From: Actinomycetes bacterium | GTDB lineage: Bacteria; Actinomycetota; Actinomycetes; Actinomycetales; Actinomycetaceae | Direction: 5' to 3' | Length of the DNA: 64,000 nucleotides | NCBI GenBank assembly: GCA_023387755.1 | Contig: JAEWHO010000030.1 | Coordinates: 1 to 64,000 of the forward strand | Shown: positions 37,038 to 47,064 of the stretch, one piece after another | Numbering within the stretch: position 1 is the first letter of the stretch | Layout: every line of letters starts with the position of its first letter | Notes under the pieces: model-generated | Database searches by the model: none | What the model was told of the DNA's origin: nothing | What the model saw: the letters and a program-made list of their open reading frames with translations, nothing else | Made by a program: the position numbers and the translations under genes

Positions 37038-38255
37038 ATGACCCCGCCCGGCCGGATGACCCACCCGCAGATGCAGCGCGCCCGTATAGCCGTCACAGTT
37101 CTGTTCTTTACCAATGGCGCAATCTTTGCCAACGTCCTGCCGCGATACCCGATGGTCAAGGATGAGCTGGCCGTCAATGCCGCCACCTTCGGCGCGCTCG
37201 TTGCCTGCTTCCCAGCCGGGGCGATGATCGCGGGGTTGGCCGCCGGGCGAGTTATTCGCCGATACTCCTCGGCCAGCACCGCCGTCGTCGGAACATATAT
37301 CGTGGCCGCCGCCCTCGCCGGGGCCGCCCTCGCGCTCCAGATCCACCCGCTCCTTTTCGGGGCCGCCATGTTCCTCGGCGGGGCCGCCGACGCCATCGTG
37401 GACGTCGCCCAAAACGCACACGGTATGCGCGTACAACGCCATTACGGCCGCTCGATTATTAACGGGTTTCACGCCGCCTGGTCCGCCGGAGCCGTCACCG
37501 GCGGGCTGTGTGGATCCGCCGCCCAAACCGCCGGCTTACCGCTGGTGGCCCACCTGGCGATATCGGGGATTATTTTTGCCGGGGCTGCCCTGGCGGTACG
37601 CAGATGGGCCCTGCCGGGTTTAGATACCGATGAGGTCACGCTCGACGACGCCGCGCCCGCTCGCCCCGCTGCCTCGCCGCGGCTATCCCAATCCGCAGGC
37701 ACCGTACTGGCAGCACTCGCGGTAGTGGCCCTGGCCGGGACCTTCGTTGAAGATGCCGGCAACACCTGGTCAGCCATCTATATGCGCGATGTTGCGCTGG
37801 CTCCCGGCCACCTCACCGGCCTAGCGTTCGTAGCTATGGTAGGCGCCCAGTTCGTGGGCCGCCTGACCGGGGATCGCCTGACTGACCGGTTCGGGGCCCG
37901 CGCGGTCGCCGTCGTCGGGGGTATCCTCATCGCTGCCGGGTTCATCCCCATGCTCACCTGGCCCCACGCCGCCTCCACGATCGCGGCCTTCACGCTAGCC
38001 GGATTCGGGTGCGCCACTCTAGTTCCAGCGGCCTTCGACGCCGCCGACCGGCTGCCCGGCCTACCGGTCGGCACCGGGCTAACGCTCATCGGTTGGCTTA
38101 TGCGCCTGGCTTTCCTGGCAGGGCCACCGGTGATCGGCTGGATTGCAGACGCCGTAAGCCTGCGTGCAGGCCTTGCGATTATCCCCATGGGTGCACTCGC
38201 TCTTTTATTCGCTTCTCGCGTCTTGCCAGGCCGCCATGGCAGACTTACCCCATGA
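37038..38255 (+). CDS. MFS transporter
   Basis: 405 residues with about twelve hydrophobic segments in two halves joined by an acidic loop near residue 200. Motif A-like sequences occur after helix 2 (AAGRVIRRYSSA) and helix 8 (GRLTGDRLTDRFGAR). Substrate unknown. The start at 37038 is preferred because TACCCT lies six bases before it; two later ATGs (37056, 37071) are possible. The stop overlaps the start of the peptidase gene (ATGA), so the pair is co-transcribed. Confidence 0.88.
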   Translation: MTPPGRMTHPQMQRARIAVTVLFFTNGAIFANVLPRYPMVKDELAVNAATFGALVACFPAGAMIAGLAAGRVIRRYSSASTAVVGTYIVAAALAGAALALQIHPLLFGAAMFLGGAADAIVDVAQNAHGMRVQRHYGRSIINGFHAAWSAGAVTGGLCGSAAQTAGLPLVAHLAISGIIFAGAALAVRRWALPGLDTDEVTLDDAAPARPAASPRLSQSAGTVLAALAVVALAGTFVEDAGNTWSAIYMRDVALAPGHLTGLAFVAMVGAQFVGRLTGDRLTDRFGARAVAVVGGILIAAGFIPMLTWPHAASTIAAFTLAGFGCATLVPAAFDAADRLPGLPVGTGLTLIGWLMRLAFLAGPPVIGWIADAVSLRAGLAIIPMGALALLFASRVLPGRHGRLTP

Positions 38256-40321
38256 CGAAATCTCCGGCCACCACTCCCACGCCAGCCCCCGCCGAGCATC
38301 TCGCCTTCCTGGATGAAATCGAGGGAGAGGCAGCCCTCGCCTGGGTGGACGAACGCCAAGCCGATGCCGATAGCCGCCTGGCAACCGCGCGTTTTAGGGA
38401 GCTGCAAACGGACATTCGCACCATCCTTGATTCTGACGACAAAATCCCCGGCGTCTCCGAGTGCGGCGAGTACCTCTATAACTTCTGGACCGACGCCGCC
38501 CACCAGCGGGGCCTGTGGCGGCGGACCACGTGGGAGTCCTACCGTAGTGACAACCCGCAATGGGAGGTGCTGCTCGATATTGACGCTCTCAGTGAGGCCG
38601 AAGATACACAGTGGGTGTGGCACGGCGCCCAGGTGTTGCGCCCGAGCTGCACGCGCGCACTGGTGCATCTTTCGCGCGGCGGCTCCGATGCCGATATCAC
38701 CCGTGAATTCGATCTTGAGACTAAGCAATTCCTGCCCGATGGGTTCTCCCGCGCCGAGTGTAAGGGCTTCATGGCGTGGGCGGACACTGCCGGGGATACC
38801 GTCCTCGTCGGGGCTGACTTCGGAGAGGGGACGCTCACAGACTCCGGCTATCCGCGGATCGTGAAGCGGGTGCGGCGGGGCCAGGATCTGGCCGACGGCG
38901 AGGTGCTGTTCACCGCAGACTCGACCGATATTTCCGCCGGGGCCAGTTACCACCGCCTGACCGGGCGCACCTTCGTTAGTAGCGCCGTCACCTTCTACAC
39001 CAACCGCACCTATGACGTCACCTCCGGCGAACCGCTGCTTATCGACGTCCCCGAATCCGCCGACTGCCTCATCTGGCGTGACCACCTGCTGGTTTTACTG
39101 CGCCACGACTGGGAGGAGCTACAGGCTACTGCCGGGAGCGTGCTCGCTTTTGATTACGCCGATTTCCTGGCTGGTGGCCGGGATTGCACTACACTCTTCA
39201 CGCCCGATGATCACTCCACTATGGAGGACATCACCTGCACCCGCCATCACGTGCACATCACCGTCTTGCGGGACGTACACGCGCGCCCGTTCATCCACAC
39301 CCCGCAGCCGGATGGCAGTTGGCACTCCCGCCCGCTCGACCTACCTGACACCCCGTTTGCCTCGCTCCACCTGGGCGCAGTCAATGCCGATGAGTCCGAC
39401 GATCTGTGGCTTTTCTCCGACTCCTTTACCACCCCCTCTAGCCTGCAGGTGGCACGCATTGATGAGGCCGGGCAGGTGCGCGAGCTGGAAACATTAAAGA
39501 CGCTGCCCGCCTATTTCGATGCCACCGGCGTTCAGGTGAGCCAGCATTTTGCGACGTCGTCGGACGGCACTCGCATCCCCTACTTTGTACTCACCCCACC
39601 CACCGACGCCCCGGGCCCGCGCCCCACGTTGCTCTACGGGTACGGCGGTTTTGAAATTAGCCTGACCCCCGGGTATATGCCGGGTGTGGGTAAGGCGTGG
39701 CTGGAGCGCGGCGGTGTTTACGTGATCGCGAATATCCGCGGCGGCGGAGAGTACGGCCCGCGCTGGCACCAGGCGGCGCTGAAAGAAAATCGGCACCGCG
39801 CATATGAAGATTTCGCGGCCGTCGCCCGGGATTTGGTGGAACGCGGCACGACGACGGCGTCCCAATTGGGGGCCATGGGAGGTTCTAACGGCGGTCTACT
39901 CATGGGCATGATGCTCACCAAGTATCCCGAGCTGTTTGGGGCGATCGTATGCCAGGTGCCACTCCTGGATATGCGCCGCTACCACACACTGCTAGCCGGA
40001 GCCTCTTGGCAGGCCGAATACGGTAATCCCGATATTGACGAGCAGTGGGAGTTCATCCGCACCTTCTCGCCCTTCCACATCTTTGATCCGGAGGGCACCT
40101 ACCCGCCGGTCCTGTTCACCACCTCCACCCGCGATGACCGAGTACACCCGGCCCACGCCCGCACGATGGCATATCAGATGCTCGCGGCGGGTAAGGATGT
40201 GACCTACGTGGAGAATAAGGAAGGCGGGCACGCCGGTGCCTCAACCAGCGAGCAGCGCGCACGGATGAGCGCCTACGCGTTCGAGTTCCTGTGGCAGAAG
40301 CTCTCCCCTTCCCACAGCTAG
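38252..40321 (+). CDS. Prolyl oligopeptidase family serine peptidase (S9)
   Basis: 689 residues, cytoplasmic (no signal). An N-terminal beta-propeller (about 70-410) caps the alpha/beta-hydrolase domain. Catalytic residues are visible: Ser in GAMGGSNGGLLMG, Asp in STRDDRVHPAHA and His in GGHAGA; upstream LLYGYGGFEIS and NIRGGGEYGPRWHQ are typical of S9A. It cleaves short peptides, often after proline or basic residues. Start codon shares ATGA with the MFS gene; a longer frame to 38009 lies inside that gene. Confidence 0.93.
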   Translation: MTKSPATTPTPAPAEHLAFLDEIEGEAALAWVDERQADADSRLATARFRELQTDIRTILDSDDKIPGVSECGEYLYNFWTDAAHQRGLWRRTTWESYRSDNPQWEVLLDIDALSEAEDTQWVWHGAQVLRPSCTRALVHLSRGGSDADITREFDLETKQFLPDGFSRAECKGFMAWADTAGDTVLVGADFGEGTLTDSGYPRIVKRVRRGQDLADGEVLFTADSTDISAGASYHRLTGRTFVSSAVTFYTNRTYDVTSGEPLLIDVPESADCLIWRDHLLVLLRHDWEELQATAGSVLAFDYADFLAGGRDCTTLFTPDDHSTMEDITCTRHHVHITVLRDVHARPFIHTPQPDGSWHSRPLDLPDTPFASLHLGAVNADESDDLWLFSDSFTTPSSLQVARIDEAGQVRELETLKTLPAYFDATGVQVSQHFATSSDGTRIPYFVLTPPTDAPGPRPTLLYGYGGFEISLTPGYMPGVGKAWLERGGVYVIANIRGGGEYGPRWHQAALKENRHRAYEDFAAVARDLVERGTTTASQLGAMGGSNGGLLMGMMLTKYPELFGAIVCQVPLLDMRRYHTLLAGASWQAEYGNPDIDEQWEFIRTFSPFHIFDPEGTYPPVLFTTSTRDDRVHPAHARTMAYQMLAAGKDVTYVENKEGGHAGASTSEQRARMSAYAFEFLWQKLSPSHS

Positions 40322-40505
40322 GAGAAGCTACCGAAGGCAGGGCCCCGTTTAGCCTTCCCGCACCTGTAACGTGCACGTGCGGCATCATCAACGACCGCAG
40401 AGCATACATGGTCGGCATGTGAGCAGAGCAACGCCACCCACACTAGGTTTTATCGACTTAGTGTCAATATAATGGCGGCAGCATATTTACCAGAAAGGAT
40501 CTCTC

Positions 40506-40955
40506 ATGGACGCTGCCCCCACCCTCATCCGCTGGGCTGCCGGTTCCACTGCTGCCGGATTAGTCGCCGGTGTGGCGTATCGGGAACTGACCCGCTCCTT
40601 CGACGTCGTCCCCCACACCCAACTCTCGGTGGTGCACACTCACCTACTCACCTTGGGGACGGTGATGTTCCTCCTGTTCGCCGTCATCGAGCGCGTCTTC
40701 CATTTTTCTGGCCACCGCCTCTACCGCCCATTCCTGTTCACCTACTGCGGCGGTTTCATTGTGACGACGGCGATGCAGTTCACCATCGGCACCCTGCAGC
40801 TCTACGGAAAGAGCCACTCTGCGGCATTGTCCGGCATCTCCGGGCTGGGGCATATCCTGCTCACGCTTGGGTTCGCGTTCTTCTTCATTGCGCTGCTGAA
40901 CGCTGTCAGTGAAAAGGATGCCCGCCCAGTTGCTCGTGATTCACGCGCTTCCTAG
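40506..40955 (+). CDS. DUF2871 family membrane protein
   Basis: 149 residues with four membrane helices. It matches the DUF2871 pattern, including YRELTRSF and the QLSVVHTHLLTLG segment, whose histidines in a membrane helix hint at metal or heme binding (inference). Function unknown. AGAAAGGATC lies before the ATG. Monocistronic; a cupin gene follows 74 bp later. Confidence 0.75.
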   Translation: MDAAPTLIRWAAGSTAAGLVAGVAYRELTRSFDVVPHTQLSVVHTHLLTLGTVMFLLFAVIERVFHFSGHRLYRPFLFTYCGGFIVTTAMQFTIGTLQLYGKSHSAALSGISGLGHILLTLGFAFFFIALLNAVSEKDARPVARDSRAS

Positions 40956-41029
40956 GCTAGATAGCAGCCGGCGGAGATTCCGCCGCTGCGCCGTTGCATA
41001 GACGCAAGCGCCCTGAATGAAGGAGCGAT

Positions 41030-41473
41030 ATGTCCGAGCAGAAATCCCCATACATTGACGAAAGCATTGACCACGGCCCGCATCCGTACGTGGTGAACAT
41101 CGAAGAAGAAACCCTCAATAACGAGCTGTTCCGCCAGACCATCTGGACCGGCAAGCATATCCAGGCAACCGTTATGACCATCCCCGTCGGCGGAGATATC
41201 GGCCTGGAAGTTCACGAGGAGAACGACCAGTTCATCCGTATCGAGCAGGGGCGCGGTCGCTGCCAGATGGGCCCGGCTGAGGACGACCTGTCCTTTGAGA
41301 AGGAAGTAGAGGATGATTGGTCCATCTTCGTTCCGGCCGGCCAGTGGCATAATGTCACCAATATTGGTGACGAACCGCTGAAGCTCTACACCGTCTACGG
41401 CCCGGCCGATCACCTGCCCGGTACCATCCATAAGACCCAGCAGGACGCCGAGGACGATCCGAACGAAGACTAG
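41030..41473 (+). CDS. Cupin domain protein
   Basis: 147 residues. Single cupin barrel with GLEVHEENDQFIRIEQGRG (motif 1: His, Glu; then a glutamine) and FVPAGQWHNVTNIGDEPL (motif 2: His). Small cupins of this type bind a divalent metal and may act as isomerases, dioxygenases or stress proteins; no substrate is suggested by the context. AAGGAG precedes the ATG by six bases. Ends in a strong terminator. Confidence 0.88.
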   Translation: MSEQKSPYIDESIDHGPHPYVVNIEEETLNNELFRQTIWTGKHIQATVMTIPVGGDIGLEVHEENDQFIRIEQGRGRCQMGPAEDDLSFEKEVEDDWSIFVPAGQWHNVTNIGDEPLKLYTVYGPADHLPGTIHKTQQDAEDDPNED

Positions 41474-41483
41474 TCAATGACAA

Positions 41484-41523
41484 CGCGAATGGGCGGTGGG
41501 GGTATCCCCACCGCCCATTCGCG
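41484..41523. terminator. Strong terminator after the cupin gene
   Basis: 18-bp perfect arms around the loop GTAT, between the convergent cupin and hspR genes, with no T-run. Confidence 0.85.
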
Positions 41524-41635
41524 TCTGTCGGCTCGCACCTGTCAGTTATTCGCCCTAGCTCGCCATTGGTCCGTCACCTCTTGCAAGCCGCCCCGTTCTG
41601 GGCCGGCGGTTGCACCGCAGGGTGGAGCCCTGTGT

Positions 41636-42085
41636 TCACCCCCAGTGGATGCTGCGCGAAGGGTGGATGATAAGTTCCTGCCCCGTGAGCGTGCGCACCC
41701 GCCGCCGCGTCCCCATGGGCACGACGACGACTTCCCCGGCCGGCCCGGCCGAGAACACCCGGTGTGACCGGCGCGCGTCGGCTTCTTCCCGCAGTCGCGC
41801 CACCTCCCGGCGGGCCCGACGCAGCTCGCCGCGCAGCCGCATAATCTCGCGTATTCCCGCCAGGTTGATTCCTTCTTCCTGGGACAGGCGCTGGACTTCG
41901 CGCAGAGCTTCGACGTCATCGAGGGAATACCTACGGCCCCGGCCCCGAGTACGCGAAGGGATCACCAAACCCAGGCGGTCGTACTGGCGCAGGGTTTGCG
42001 GGTGCATTCCGGCCAGCTCGGCCGCCACCGAGATCACGAAGATCGGGGCGTCCGCAGGGGGTTGGGCGCGCTTATGCTCGGCCAC
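41636..42085 (-). CDS. hspR: MerR-family heat-shock repressor HspR
   Basis: 149 residues. The MerR-type winged helix (FVISVAAELAGMHPQTLRQYDRLGLVIPSRTRGRGRRYS) is followed by a coiled coil. HspR binds HAIR sites, with DnaK as corepressor in studied actinobacteria. HAIR sites occur upstream of dnaK (two) and clpB (one) in this window, so it should regulate its own operon and clpB. GTG start two bases after the dnaJ stop; last gene of dnaK-grpE-dnaJ-hspR. Confidence 0.95.
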   Translation of the reverse strand: MAEHKRAQPPADAPIFVISVAAELAGMHPQTLRQYDRLGLVIPSRTRGRGRRYSLDDVEALREVQRLSQEEGINLAGIREIMRLRGELRRARREVARLREEADARRSHRVFSAGPAGEVVVVPMGTRRRVRTLTGQELIIHPSRSIHWG

Positions 42086-42087
42086 GG

Positions 42088-43080
42088 TTACTCACCAGCC
42101 TGCCGGATCAAATCCGCGCGCGGGTCGGTGAAGCTGAGACTCTCAATCGCGGCCTTTTCCTCATCGCTGACCGTTTGCGGCACCACTACCTGGGTGGTGG
42201 CGAGCAGGTCACCGGTGCCGTTCTTGGTGGCAATCCCGCGCCCCTTCACCCGCAGCACGCGCCCGGAGGGAGTGCCCGGGCGGACCTTCACGCGGACGGT
42301 GCCGCCATCGAGGGTGGGCACAGGAACGGTAGCGCCAAGAGTGGCTTCCGCGAAGGTCAGTGGGAGGTCTACCCGCAGATCCTTACCGTCGGCGGTAAAA
42401 ACGGGATGCGGGGTTACGCTCACGCGCACGACCATATCCCCGTTCGGCCCGCCATGAGCACCGGGGTGGCCCTTGCCGCGCAGGCGGATCTTCTGCCCGT
42501 CTTTCACTCCCGCCGGGATACGCACATTGATGCTGCGGCCGCCTACCTGCAGACTCACCTGCGCACCGGCGACGGCCTCACGGAAACTAATGGTGGTGGC
42601 GGCGTTAAGGTCGGCGCCCTTTTCCGGTTGCCGGGAGAACCCGAATCCTCCGCCCCCAAAGTTTTGGGCGTCGAAGCCGCCCCGCTGGCTACCGCCAAAC
42701 ATCTTTAGCAGATCATCGAGCGACGCCGCTCCCCCGCCCGAGGTCTGGAAGCGGCCACCGCCGCCCCCAAACATGCCGGAGAAGATATCTTCGAAACCGC
42801 CCGCTCCTGGCCCGCCGCTGCCAGCGGAGAAACGCGCTCCCCCACCGGCCATAGCGCGGATGGCATCATACTGCTGGCGCTGCTGGGCATCGGAGAGGAC
42901 CGCGTAGGCCTCCCCCACGTCCTTGAAACGCTGCTCGGCGCTCGCATCTCCCGGGTTTTTATCCGGGTGGTACTGCCGCGCGAGTTTGCGGTAGGCCTTC
43001 TTAATGGCCGCGGGCTCGGCGTCCTTGGGCACACCTAAGATCGCGTAGAAGTCTTTATCCATCCAGTCTTGACTCGCCAA
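42088..43080 (-). CDS. dnaJ: Chaperone DnaJ-type (J domain, no zinc finger)
   Basis: 330 residues. J domain at the N-terminus with the HPD triad ([10 protein letters not shown]), a long Gly/Phe-rich linker (about 85-170), then two beta-barrel substrate domains ending in [11 protein letters not shown]. The cysteine-rich zinc-finger is absent, so it is a CbpA-like type II DnaJ, common in actinobacterial dnaK operons. It starts at TTG: a perfect AAGGAGGTGA lies six bases upstream, and no ATG exists until residue 7. Confidence 0.95.
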   Translation of the reverse strand: MASQDWMDKDFYAILGVPKDAEPAAIKKAYRKLARQYHPDKNPGDASAEQRFKDVGEAYAVLSDAQQRQQYDAIRAMAGGGARFSAGSGGPGAGGFEDIFSGMFGGGGGRFQTSGGGAASLDDLLKMFGGSQRGGFDAQNFGGGGFGFSRQPEKGADLNAATTISFREAVAGAQVSLQVGGRSINVRIPAGVKDGQKIRLRGKGHPGAHGGPNGDMVVRVSVTPHPVFTADGKDLRVDLPLTFAEATLGATVPVPTLDGGTVRVKVRPGTPSGRVLRVKGRGIATKNGTGDLLATTQVVVPQTVSDEEKAAIESLSFTDPRADLIRQAGE

Positions 43081-43160
43081 GACGCCTCACCTCCTTTGAT
43101 CGGTATTGCCGGTATCCCGGCTGTATTGAGTATCTGAAATGTTTTTCCTGCACTTGGTGG

Positions 43161-43189
43161 CGGTGCCGGGGGCATTGCCCCCGGCACCG
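43161..43189 (-). terminator. Strong hairpin between grpE and dnaJ
   Basis: 13-bp arms (CGGTGCCGGGGGC / GCCCCCGGCACCG) and a three-base loop, within the 125-bp gap of the heat-shock operon. It probably attenuates transcription or sets an mRNA processing boundary, so DnaK and GrpE are made in excess over DnaJ and HspR. Confidence 0.7.
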
Positions 43190-43205
43190 GCCTGTAATGG
43201 TTCTG

Positions 43206-43898
43206 TCACTGTGGCGTCTGTACAGCCACACGTGCCGGACGCAAGATCGTCTCACCCATCTGGTAGCCGGGCTGCATCACCTGAGCAACCGTATCGACTT
43301 CCACTTCGCCAGGTGAGGCCATCAGCGCCTCGTGATGTTCGGGGTCGAAGGGATCGCCCGGAGCACCAAAGCGGGTCACCTGGAACCGCTGTTCCAGGAT
43401 GTTTTCCAGCTTCTGCGCAAAGGTGGCGAAGGTGCCTTCCAAATCACCGTGTTGGCGAGCCAGTTCGATATCATCGAGCACCGAGAACAGCGCTTCGATG
43501 ACGGCGACCTTCCCGCTTTCGCGCACCGCCCCGGCTTCCTCCCGGGTACGCCGTACGAATCCGGCGTACTCCTGTTCGGTGTTGTACTGGGCAGCGCGAG
43601 CACGGGCGAGATCATCGGACAGCCGCGCATTCTCGGCTTTCAGATCCGCGATCGACGGGCCCGCAGCTTCGGCCTCCGGGGCAGGTTTTGGCTGTTCCGG
43701 TGCTGGTTCATCTGCCTCGCTCGGCGTTGCCTGCCGAGTTGCCTCATCTGCCGCCGGAGCCGCCCCCTCCGGGGCCGTCGCGTCGGTCGCGGCCTGCGGG
43801 GCCGCGTCCGGCGTGGCCCCGGCCCCGTCAGACTTCGGGTCCGCGGCGGGCGGAGGCGGGGTCGCCTCCGCCGCGGCGTCGTCGTGAAATTCGGTCAC
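43206..43898 (-). CDS. grpE: Nucleotide exchange factor GrpE
   Basis: 230 residues. A long disordered acidic, Ala/Pro/Glu-rich N-terminus (about 75 residues) precedes the coiled coil ([20 protein letters not shown]) and the GrpE head with [25 protein letters not shown] and FDPEHHEAL. It exchanges ADP on DnaK. Starts at a GTG that overlaps the dnaK stop (GTGA), so it is translationally coupled. Confidence 0.95.
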   Translation of the reverse strand: MTEFHDDAAAEATPPPPAADPKSDGAGATPDAAPQAATDATAPEGAAPAADEATRQATPSEADEPAPEQPKPAPEAEAAGPSIADLKAENARLSDDLARARAAQYNTEQEYAGFVRRTREEAGAVRESGKVAVIEALFSVLDDIELARQHGDLEGTFATFAQKLENILEQRFQVTRFGAPGDPFDPEHHEALMASPGEVEVDTVAQVMQPGYQMGETILRPARVAVQTPQ

Positions 43899-45742
43899 TT
43901 CTGCTCATCCTCGTCCACGATCTCGGCGTCCACGACGTCCTCATCGCTCTGAGTCTGGCCAGCCTGCGCGCCTGCGGCGTCGGCCTGCTGGGCCTGGGAG
44001 TACAGGGCCTCGCCGATCTTTTGAGCCTTCTCGGTCAGATCAGCCTGAGCGGACTTCACGGCCTCAATATCGCTGCCTTCCAGCGCGGTCTTGAGGGCGG
44101 CGACGGCGTCCTTGACCGGGGTGGCTACATCGGCGGGGATCTTATCCTCGTTATCCTTCAGCAGCTTCTCGGTGCCGTAGACCTGCTGTTCGGCGCTATT
44201 GCGCACGTCAGCTTCCTCGCGGCGCTGCTTATCCTCGGCCGCGTGGGCTTCGGCCTCCTTCACCATACGGTCGATCTCGTCCTTGGGCAGGCCCGATCCG
44301 CCGGTGATGGTCATGGACTGTTCCTTGCCGGTGCCGCGGTCCTTGGCGGAGACATGCACGATACCGTTGGCGTCAATATCGAAGGTCACCTCGATCTGCG
44401 GGACGCCGCGCGGGGCGGGCGCAATCCCGGTGAGGTCGAAGTTACCCAGCGGCTTATTGTCGCGCGCGAATTCACGCTCACCCTGGTACACCTGGATCAG
44501 CACGGAGGGCTGGTTATCCTCGGCGGTGGAGAAGATCTCCGAGCGCTTGGTGGGGATGGCGGTGTTGCGGTCGATCAGCTTGGTCATGACGCCGCCCTTG
44601 GTTTCGATTCCGAGGGAGAGCGGGGTGACGTCGATCAGCAGCACGTCTTTGCGGTCACCCTTGATGACGCCGGCCTGCAGGGCAGCACCCACGGCCACAA
44701 CCTCATCGGGGTTCACGCTCTTATTGGGCTCCTTGCCGCCGGTCAGTTCCTTCACTACCTCGGTGACGGCCGGCATACGGGTGGAGCCACCAACGAGGAC
44801 GACGTGGTCGATCTCGTTCACGGAGATGCCGGCGTCCTTAATGACGGCCTCGAAGGGCTTCTTGGTGCGCTCGAGCAGATCCTTCGTCATCTCCTCGAAG
44901 TGGGCGCGGGTGAGCTTTTCTTCCAGGTGGATCGGGCCGCCTTCACCCATGGACAGGTAGTGCAGGGAGATATCCGCGCTCATCGCGGAGGACAGCTCCT
45001 TCTTTGCCTGCTCGGCGGCGTCCTTCAAGCGCTGTAGCGCGATCTTGTCCTTGGACAAGTCCACGCCTTCCTTGCTCTTGACTTGAGATACCAGCCAGTC
45101 CACGATCTTCTGGTCCCAGTCATCGCCACCCAGCCGGTTGTCACCATTGGTGGCGCGTACCTGGATGGTGGAGAAATCGTCGTCGTCCTTCCCTACTTCC
45201 AGCAGGGAGACGTCGAAGGTGCCGCCACCGAGGTCGAATACCAGGATGAGTTCGTCTTCCTTGCCCTTTTCCAGGCCATAGGCGAGCGCTGCAGCGGTCG
45301 GTTCATTGACGATGCGCAGCACATTCAGGCCGGCGATCTGCCCGGCATCCTTGGTGGCCTGGCGTTCGGCGTCGTTGAAGTAGGCGGGGACGGTGATGAC
45401 GGCATCAGTCACGGTATCGCCCAGGTAGGACTCGGCGTCCTGCTTCAGCTTGCTGAGGATACGCGCGGAGATTTCCTGCGCGGTGTACTTCTTATCATCA
45501 ACGCTAACGGTCCAGTCCGTGCCCATATGGCGCTTAACGGAGGAAATGGTGCGGTCCACGTTGGTGACTGCCTGCCGTTTAGCGATCTCCCCGACGAGTA
45601 CCTCACCGGATTTTGAGAATGCGACGACGGAGGGGGTGGTGCGAGCGCCTTCTGCGTTCGCGATGATGGTCGGTTCGCCACCCTCAAGGACGGCGATAGC
45701 GGAGTTCGTGGTGCCGAGGTCGATACCTACTGCACGTGCCAT
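43895..45742 (-). CDS. dnaK: Chaperone DnaK (Hsp70)
   Basis: 615 residues. ATPase domain opens [13 protein letters not shown] and contains [15 protein letters not shown] and the phosphate-2 and adenosine motifs; linker [14 protein letters not shown] leads to the substrate-binding domain; the C-terminus is acidic ([12 protein letters not shown]). The start at 45742 follows AAGGAG; the longer frame to 45778 would begin in the HAIR operator. First gene of the operon and cofactor for HspR repression in related organisms. Confidence 0.98.
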   Translation of the reverse strand: MARAVGIDLGTTNSAIAVLEGGEPTIIANAEGARTTPSVVAFSKSGEVLVGEIAKRQAVTNVDRTISSVKRHMGTDWTVSVDDKKYTAQEISARILSKLKQDAESYLGDTVTDAVITVPAYFNDAERQATKDAGQIAGLNVLRIVNEPTAAALAYGLEKGKEDELILVFDLGGGTFDVSLLEVGKDDDDFSTIQVRATNGDNRLGGDDWDQKIVDWLVSQVKSKEGVDLSKDKIALQRLKDAAEQAKKELSSAMSADISLHYLSMGEGGPIHLEEKLTRAHFEEMTKDLLERTKKPFEAVIKDAGISVNEIDHVVLVGGSTRMPAVTEVVKELTGGKEPNKSVNPDEVVAVGAALQAGVIKGDRKDVLLIDVTPLSLGIETKGGVMTKLIDRNTAIPTKRSEIFSTAEDNQPSVLIQVYQGEREFARDNKPLGNFDLTGIAPAPRGVPQIEVTFDIDANGIVHVSAKDRGTGKEQSMTITGGSGLPKDEIDRMVKEAEAHAAEDKQRREEADVRNSAEQQVYGTEKLLKDNEDKIPADVATPVKDAVAALKTALEGSDIEAVKSAQADLTEKAQKIGEALYSQAQQADAAGAQAGQTQSDEDVVDAEIVDEDEQK

Positions 45743-45762
45743 AGTTGTGGTCTCCTTAGATA

Positions 45763-45783
45763 GTTGAGTCTGCTGCACTCAAG
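45763..45783 (-). promoter_or_regulatory. HAIR operator 1 of dnaK
   Basis: GTTGAGT-N7-ACTCAAG, one mismatch to the HAIR consensus, 21 bp upstream of the dnaK start codon. Confidence 0.9.
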
Positions 45784-45825
45784 CTTTCCACGCTTGGCCG
45801 TAATGTCAAACTGGCCGACGCGGAA

Positions 45826-45846
45826 GTTGAGTCTACTAGGCTCAAC
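45826..45846 (-). promoter_or_regulatory. HAIR operator 2 of dnaK
   Basis: GTTGAGT-N7-GCTCAAC. It starts 63 bp, six helical turns, from site 1. Two sites are usual for actinobacterial dnaK promoters. Confidence 0.8.
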
Positions 45847-45957
45847 ATCTTCACCCCTCCCCTTATTCCCAGCACCCTCCCGCCGCCCTGTTTACTGCAT
45901 CACAGTCGCGGTAATACGCGGCTCACCCCCGGATCCCGCCCGCGAACGCCAACGCAT

Positions 45958-45963
45958 TAGGCT
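45958..45963 (+). promoter_or_regulatory. -10 box of a leaderless promoter (gluQ)
   Basis: TAGGCT, six bases (GTAGCT), then ATG at 45970; no ribosome site. Confidence 0.55.
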
Positions 45964-45969
45964 GTAGCT

Positions 45970-47022
45970 ATGACTTCCCCGTGCGGCCGCTACGCCCCCT
46001 CCCCTTCCGGGAGGCTCCATATCGGCAATCTACGCACCGCCCTTATCGCCTGGGCACTCGCCACGAATTCCGGCCGTAACTTCGCCATCCGAGTGGAGGA
46101 TATTGACCGCGTCAAGGCCGGAGCCGCCGAGGGGCAACTCGAGGATCTGGCTGCCCTTGGAATCACCTGGCACGAGCCAGTCCTCTTTCAATCCACCCGC
46201 CACACCGCCCACGTGGAGGCGCTGCATGCCTTGACCGCCGCCGGGCGCACCTACGAATGCTATTGCTCTCGTAAAGATATCCAGGCCGCCCCGCGCGCCC
46301 CCCACACCCCGCCTGGAGCCTATCCGGGCACCTGCCGCAATCTGACCGAAGCCGAGCGAACTGCCGCCCGCGAGCGCCTGGCCGCCGCTGGGCGCAAGCC
46401 GTCAATCCGTTTGCGCGCCGATGTGGATACCTTCACCGTCCGCGAGCAGATCGCGGGTTTTTCCGACGACGCCGCCCGCACCCTCTCTGCCGACTCGCGA
46501 ACGCCCGCCGAATCGCGAACACGGGCCGACTCGCGGACACCGCCCAAATCGCGAACACGGGCCGACTCGCGGACACCGGCCGACCACACGCTGTTCACCG
46601 GCGCTGTGGACGACTTCGTGTTACGCCGCGGAGACGGCGTGCTTGCCTACAACCTGGTCGCCGTCGTCGACGATGCTTATCAGGGGGTGGATCAGGTATG
46701 CCGAGCCGATGACCTACTCACATCAGCCCCCCGGCAGGCCTATCTCGCGCACCTGCTCGGCTTACCCGAACCCACCTACGCACACGTGCCGCTGGTGGTC
46801 AATGCCGAGGGTGCGCGGCTGGCTAAGCGGGATGGCGCGGTCACATTGCCGCAGCTGCGTGCACTCGGGTGGAGTATCGCCGACGTCGTAGCCTGGTGCG
46901 CGCGCTCACTCGGGCTCCCTGTGGTGTACACGGCCGCTGACTTTGCCAGCGAATGCACTCTGGCGGCTCTTCGCCAGGCTGGCGGACCGCATGTTTTTGC
47001 CGCTGCTGCCCCCACCGAGTAG
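45970..47022 (+). CDS. gluQ: Glutamyl-Q tRNA(Asp) synthetase with a repeat insertion
   Basis: 350 residues; a truncated GluRS-like enzyme that attaches glutamate to queuosine in tRNA(Asp). The HIGH box is seen in [18 protein letters not shown] and the KMSKS-equivalent in ARLAKRDGA. The zinc site is formed by [10 protein letters not shown] and a later Cys in PGTCRNL. The anticodon-binding domain is missing, as in the family. Five 18-bp tandem repeats add about 30 residues ([16 protein letters not shown] pattern, near 175-204) before the [20 protein letters not shown] strand, making it longer than the usual 300. The repeat keeps the frame, so the gene should be functional if the loop is tolerated. 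Confidence 0.93.
   Translation: MTSPCGRYAPSPSGRLHIGNLRTALIAWALATNSGRNFAIRVEDIDRVKAGAAEGQLEDLAALGITWHEPVLFQSTRHTAHVEALHALTAAGRTYECYCSRKDIQAAPRAPHTPPGAYPGTCRNLTEAERTAARERLAAAGRKPSIRLRADVDTFTVREQIAGFSDDAARTLSADSRTPAESRTRADSRTPPKSRTRADSRTPADHTLFTGAVDDFVLRRGDGVLAYNLVAVVDDAYQGVDQVCRADDLLTSAPRQAYLAHLLGLPEPTYAHVPLVVNAEGARLAKRDGAVTLPQLRALGWSIADVVAWCARSLGLPVVYTAADFASECTLAALRQAGGPHVFAAAAPTE
46491..46580 (+). repeat. Five tandem 18-bp repeats inside gluQ
   Basis: Five units of the type CGACTCGCGAACGCCCGC / CGAATCGCGAACACGGGC, encoding alternating DSRTPA and (E/K)SRTRA hexapeptides. Units 2 and 4, and 3 and 5, are most alike, suggesting expansion of a 36-bp pair. Confidence 0.95.
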
Positions 47023-47064
47023 GCGCGCACCCTGCCGGCCGTTCCTTATATGTAGTAGCTCAAC

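Noticed and set aside
37778..39085. 435-codon minus-strand frame opposite the MFS and peptidase genes
   Set aside because: Spans two clearly coding genes on the other strand; low-complexity Ala/Pro/Arg content.
43688..45037. 449-codon plus-strand frame opposite dnaK
   Set aside because: Exact antisense of dnaK/grpE; long antisense frames arise from GC-biased third positions. No family resemblance.
46491..46580. Tandem repeat considered as a small CRISPR array
   Set aside because: Units abut with no spacers, sit in frame inside gluQ and encode a regular hexapeptide pattern.
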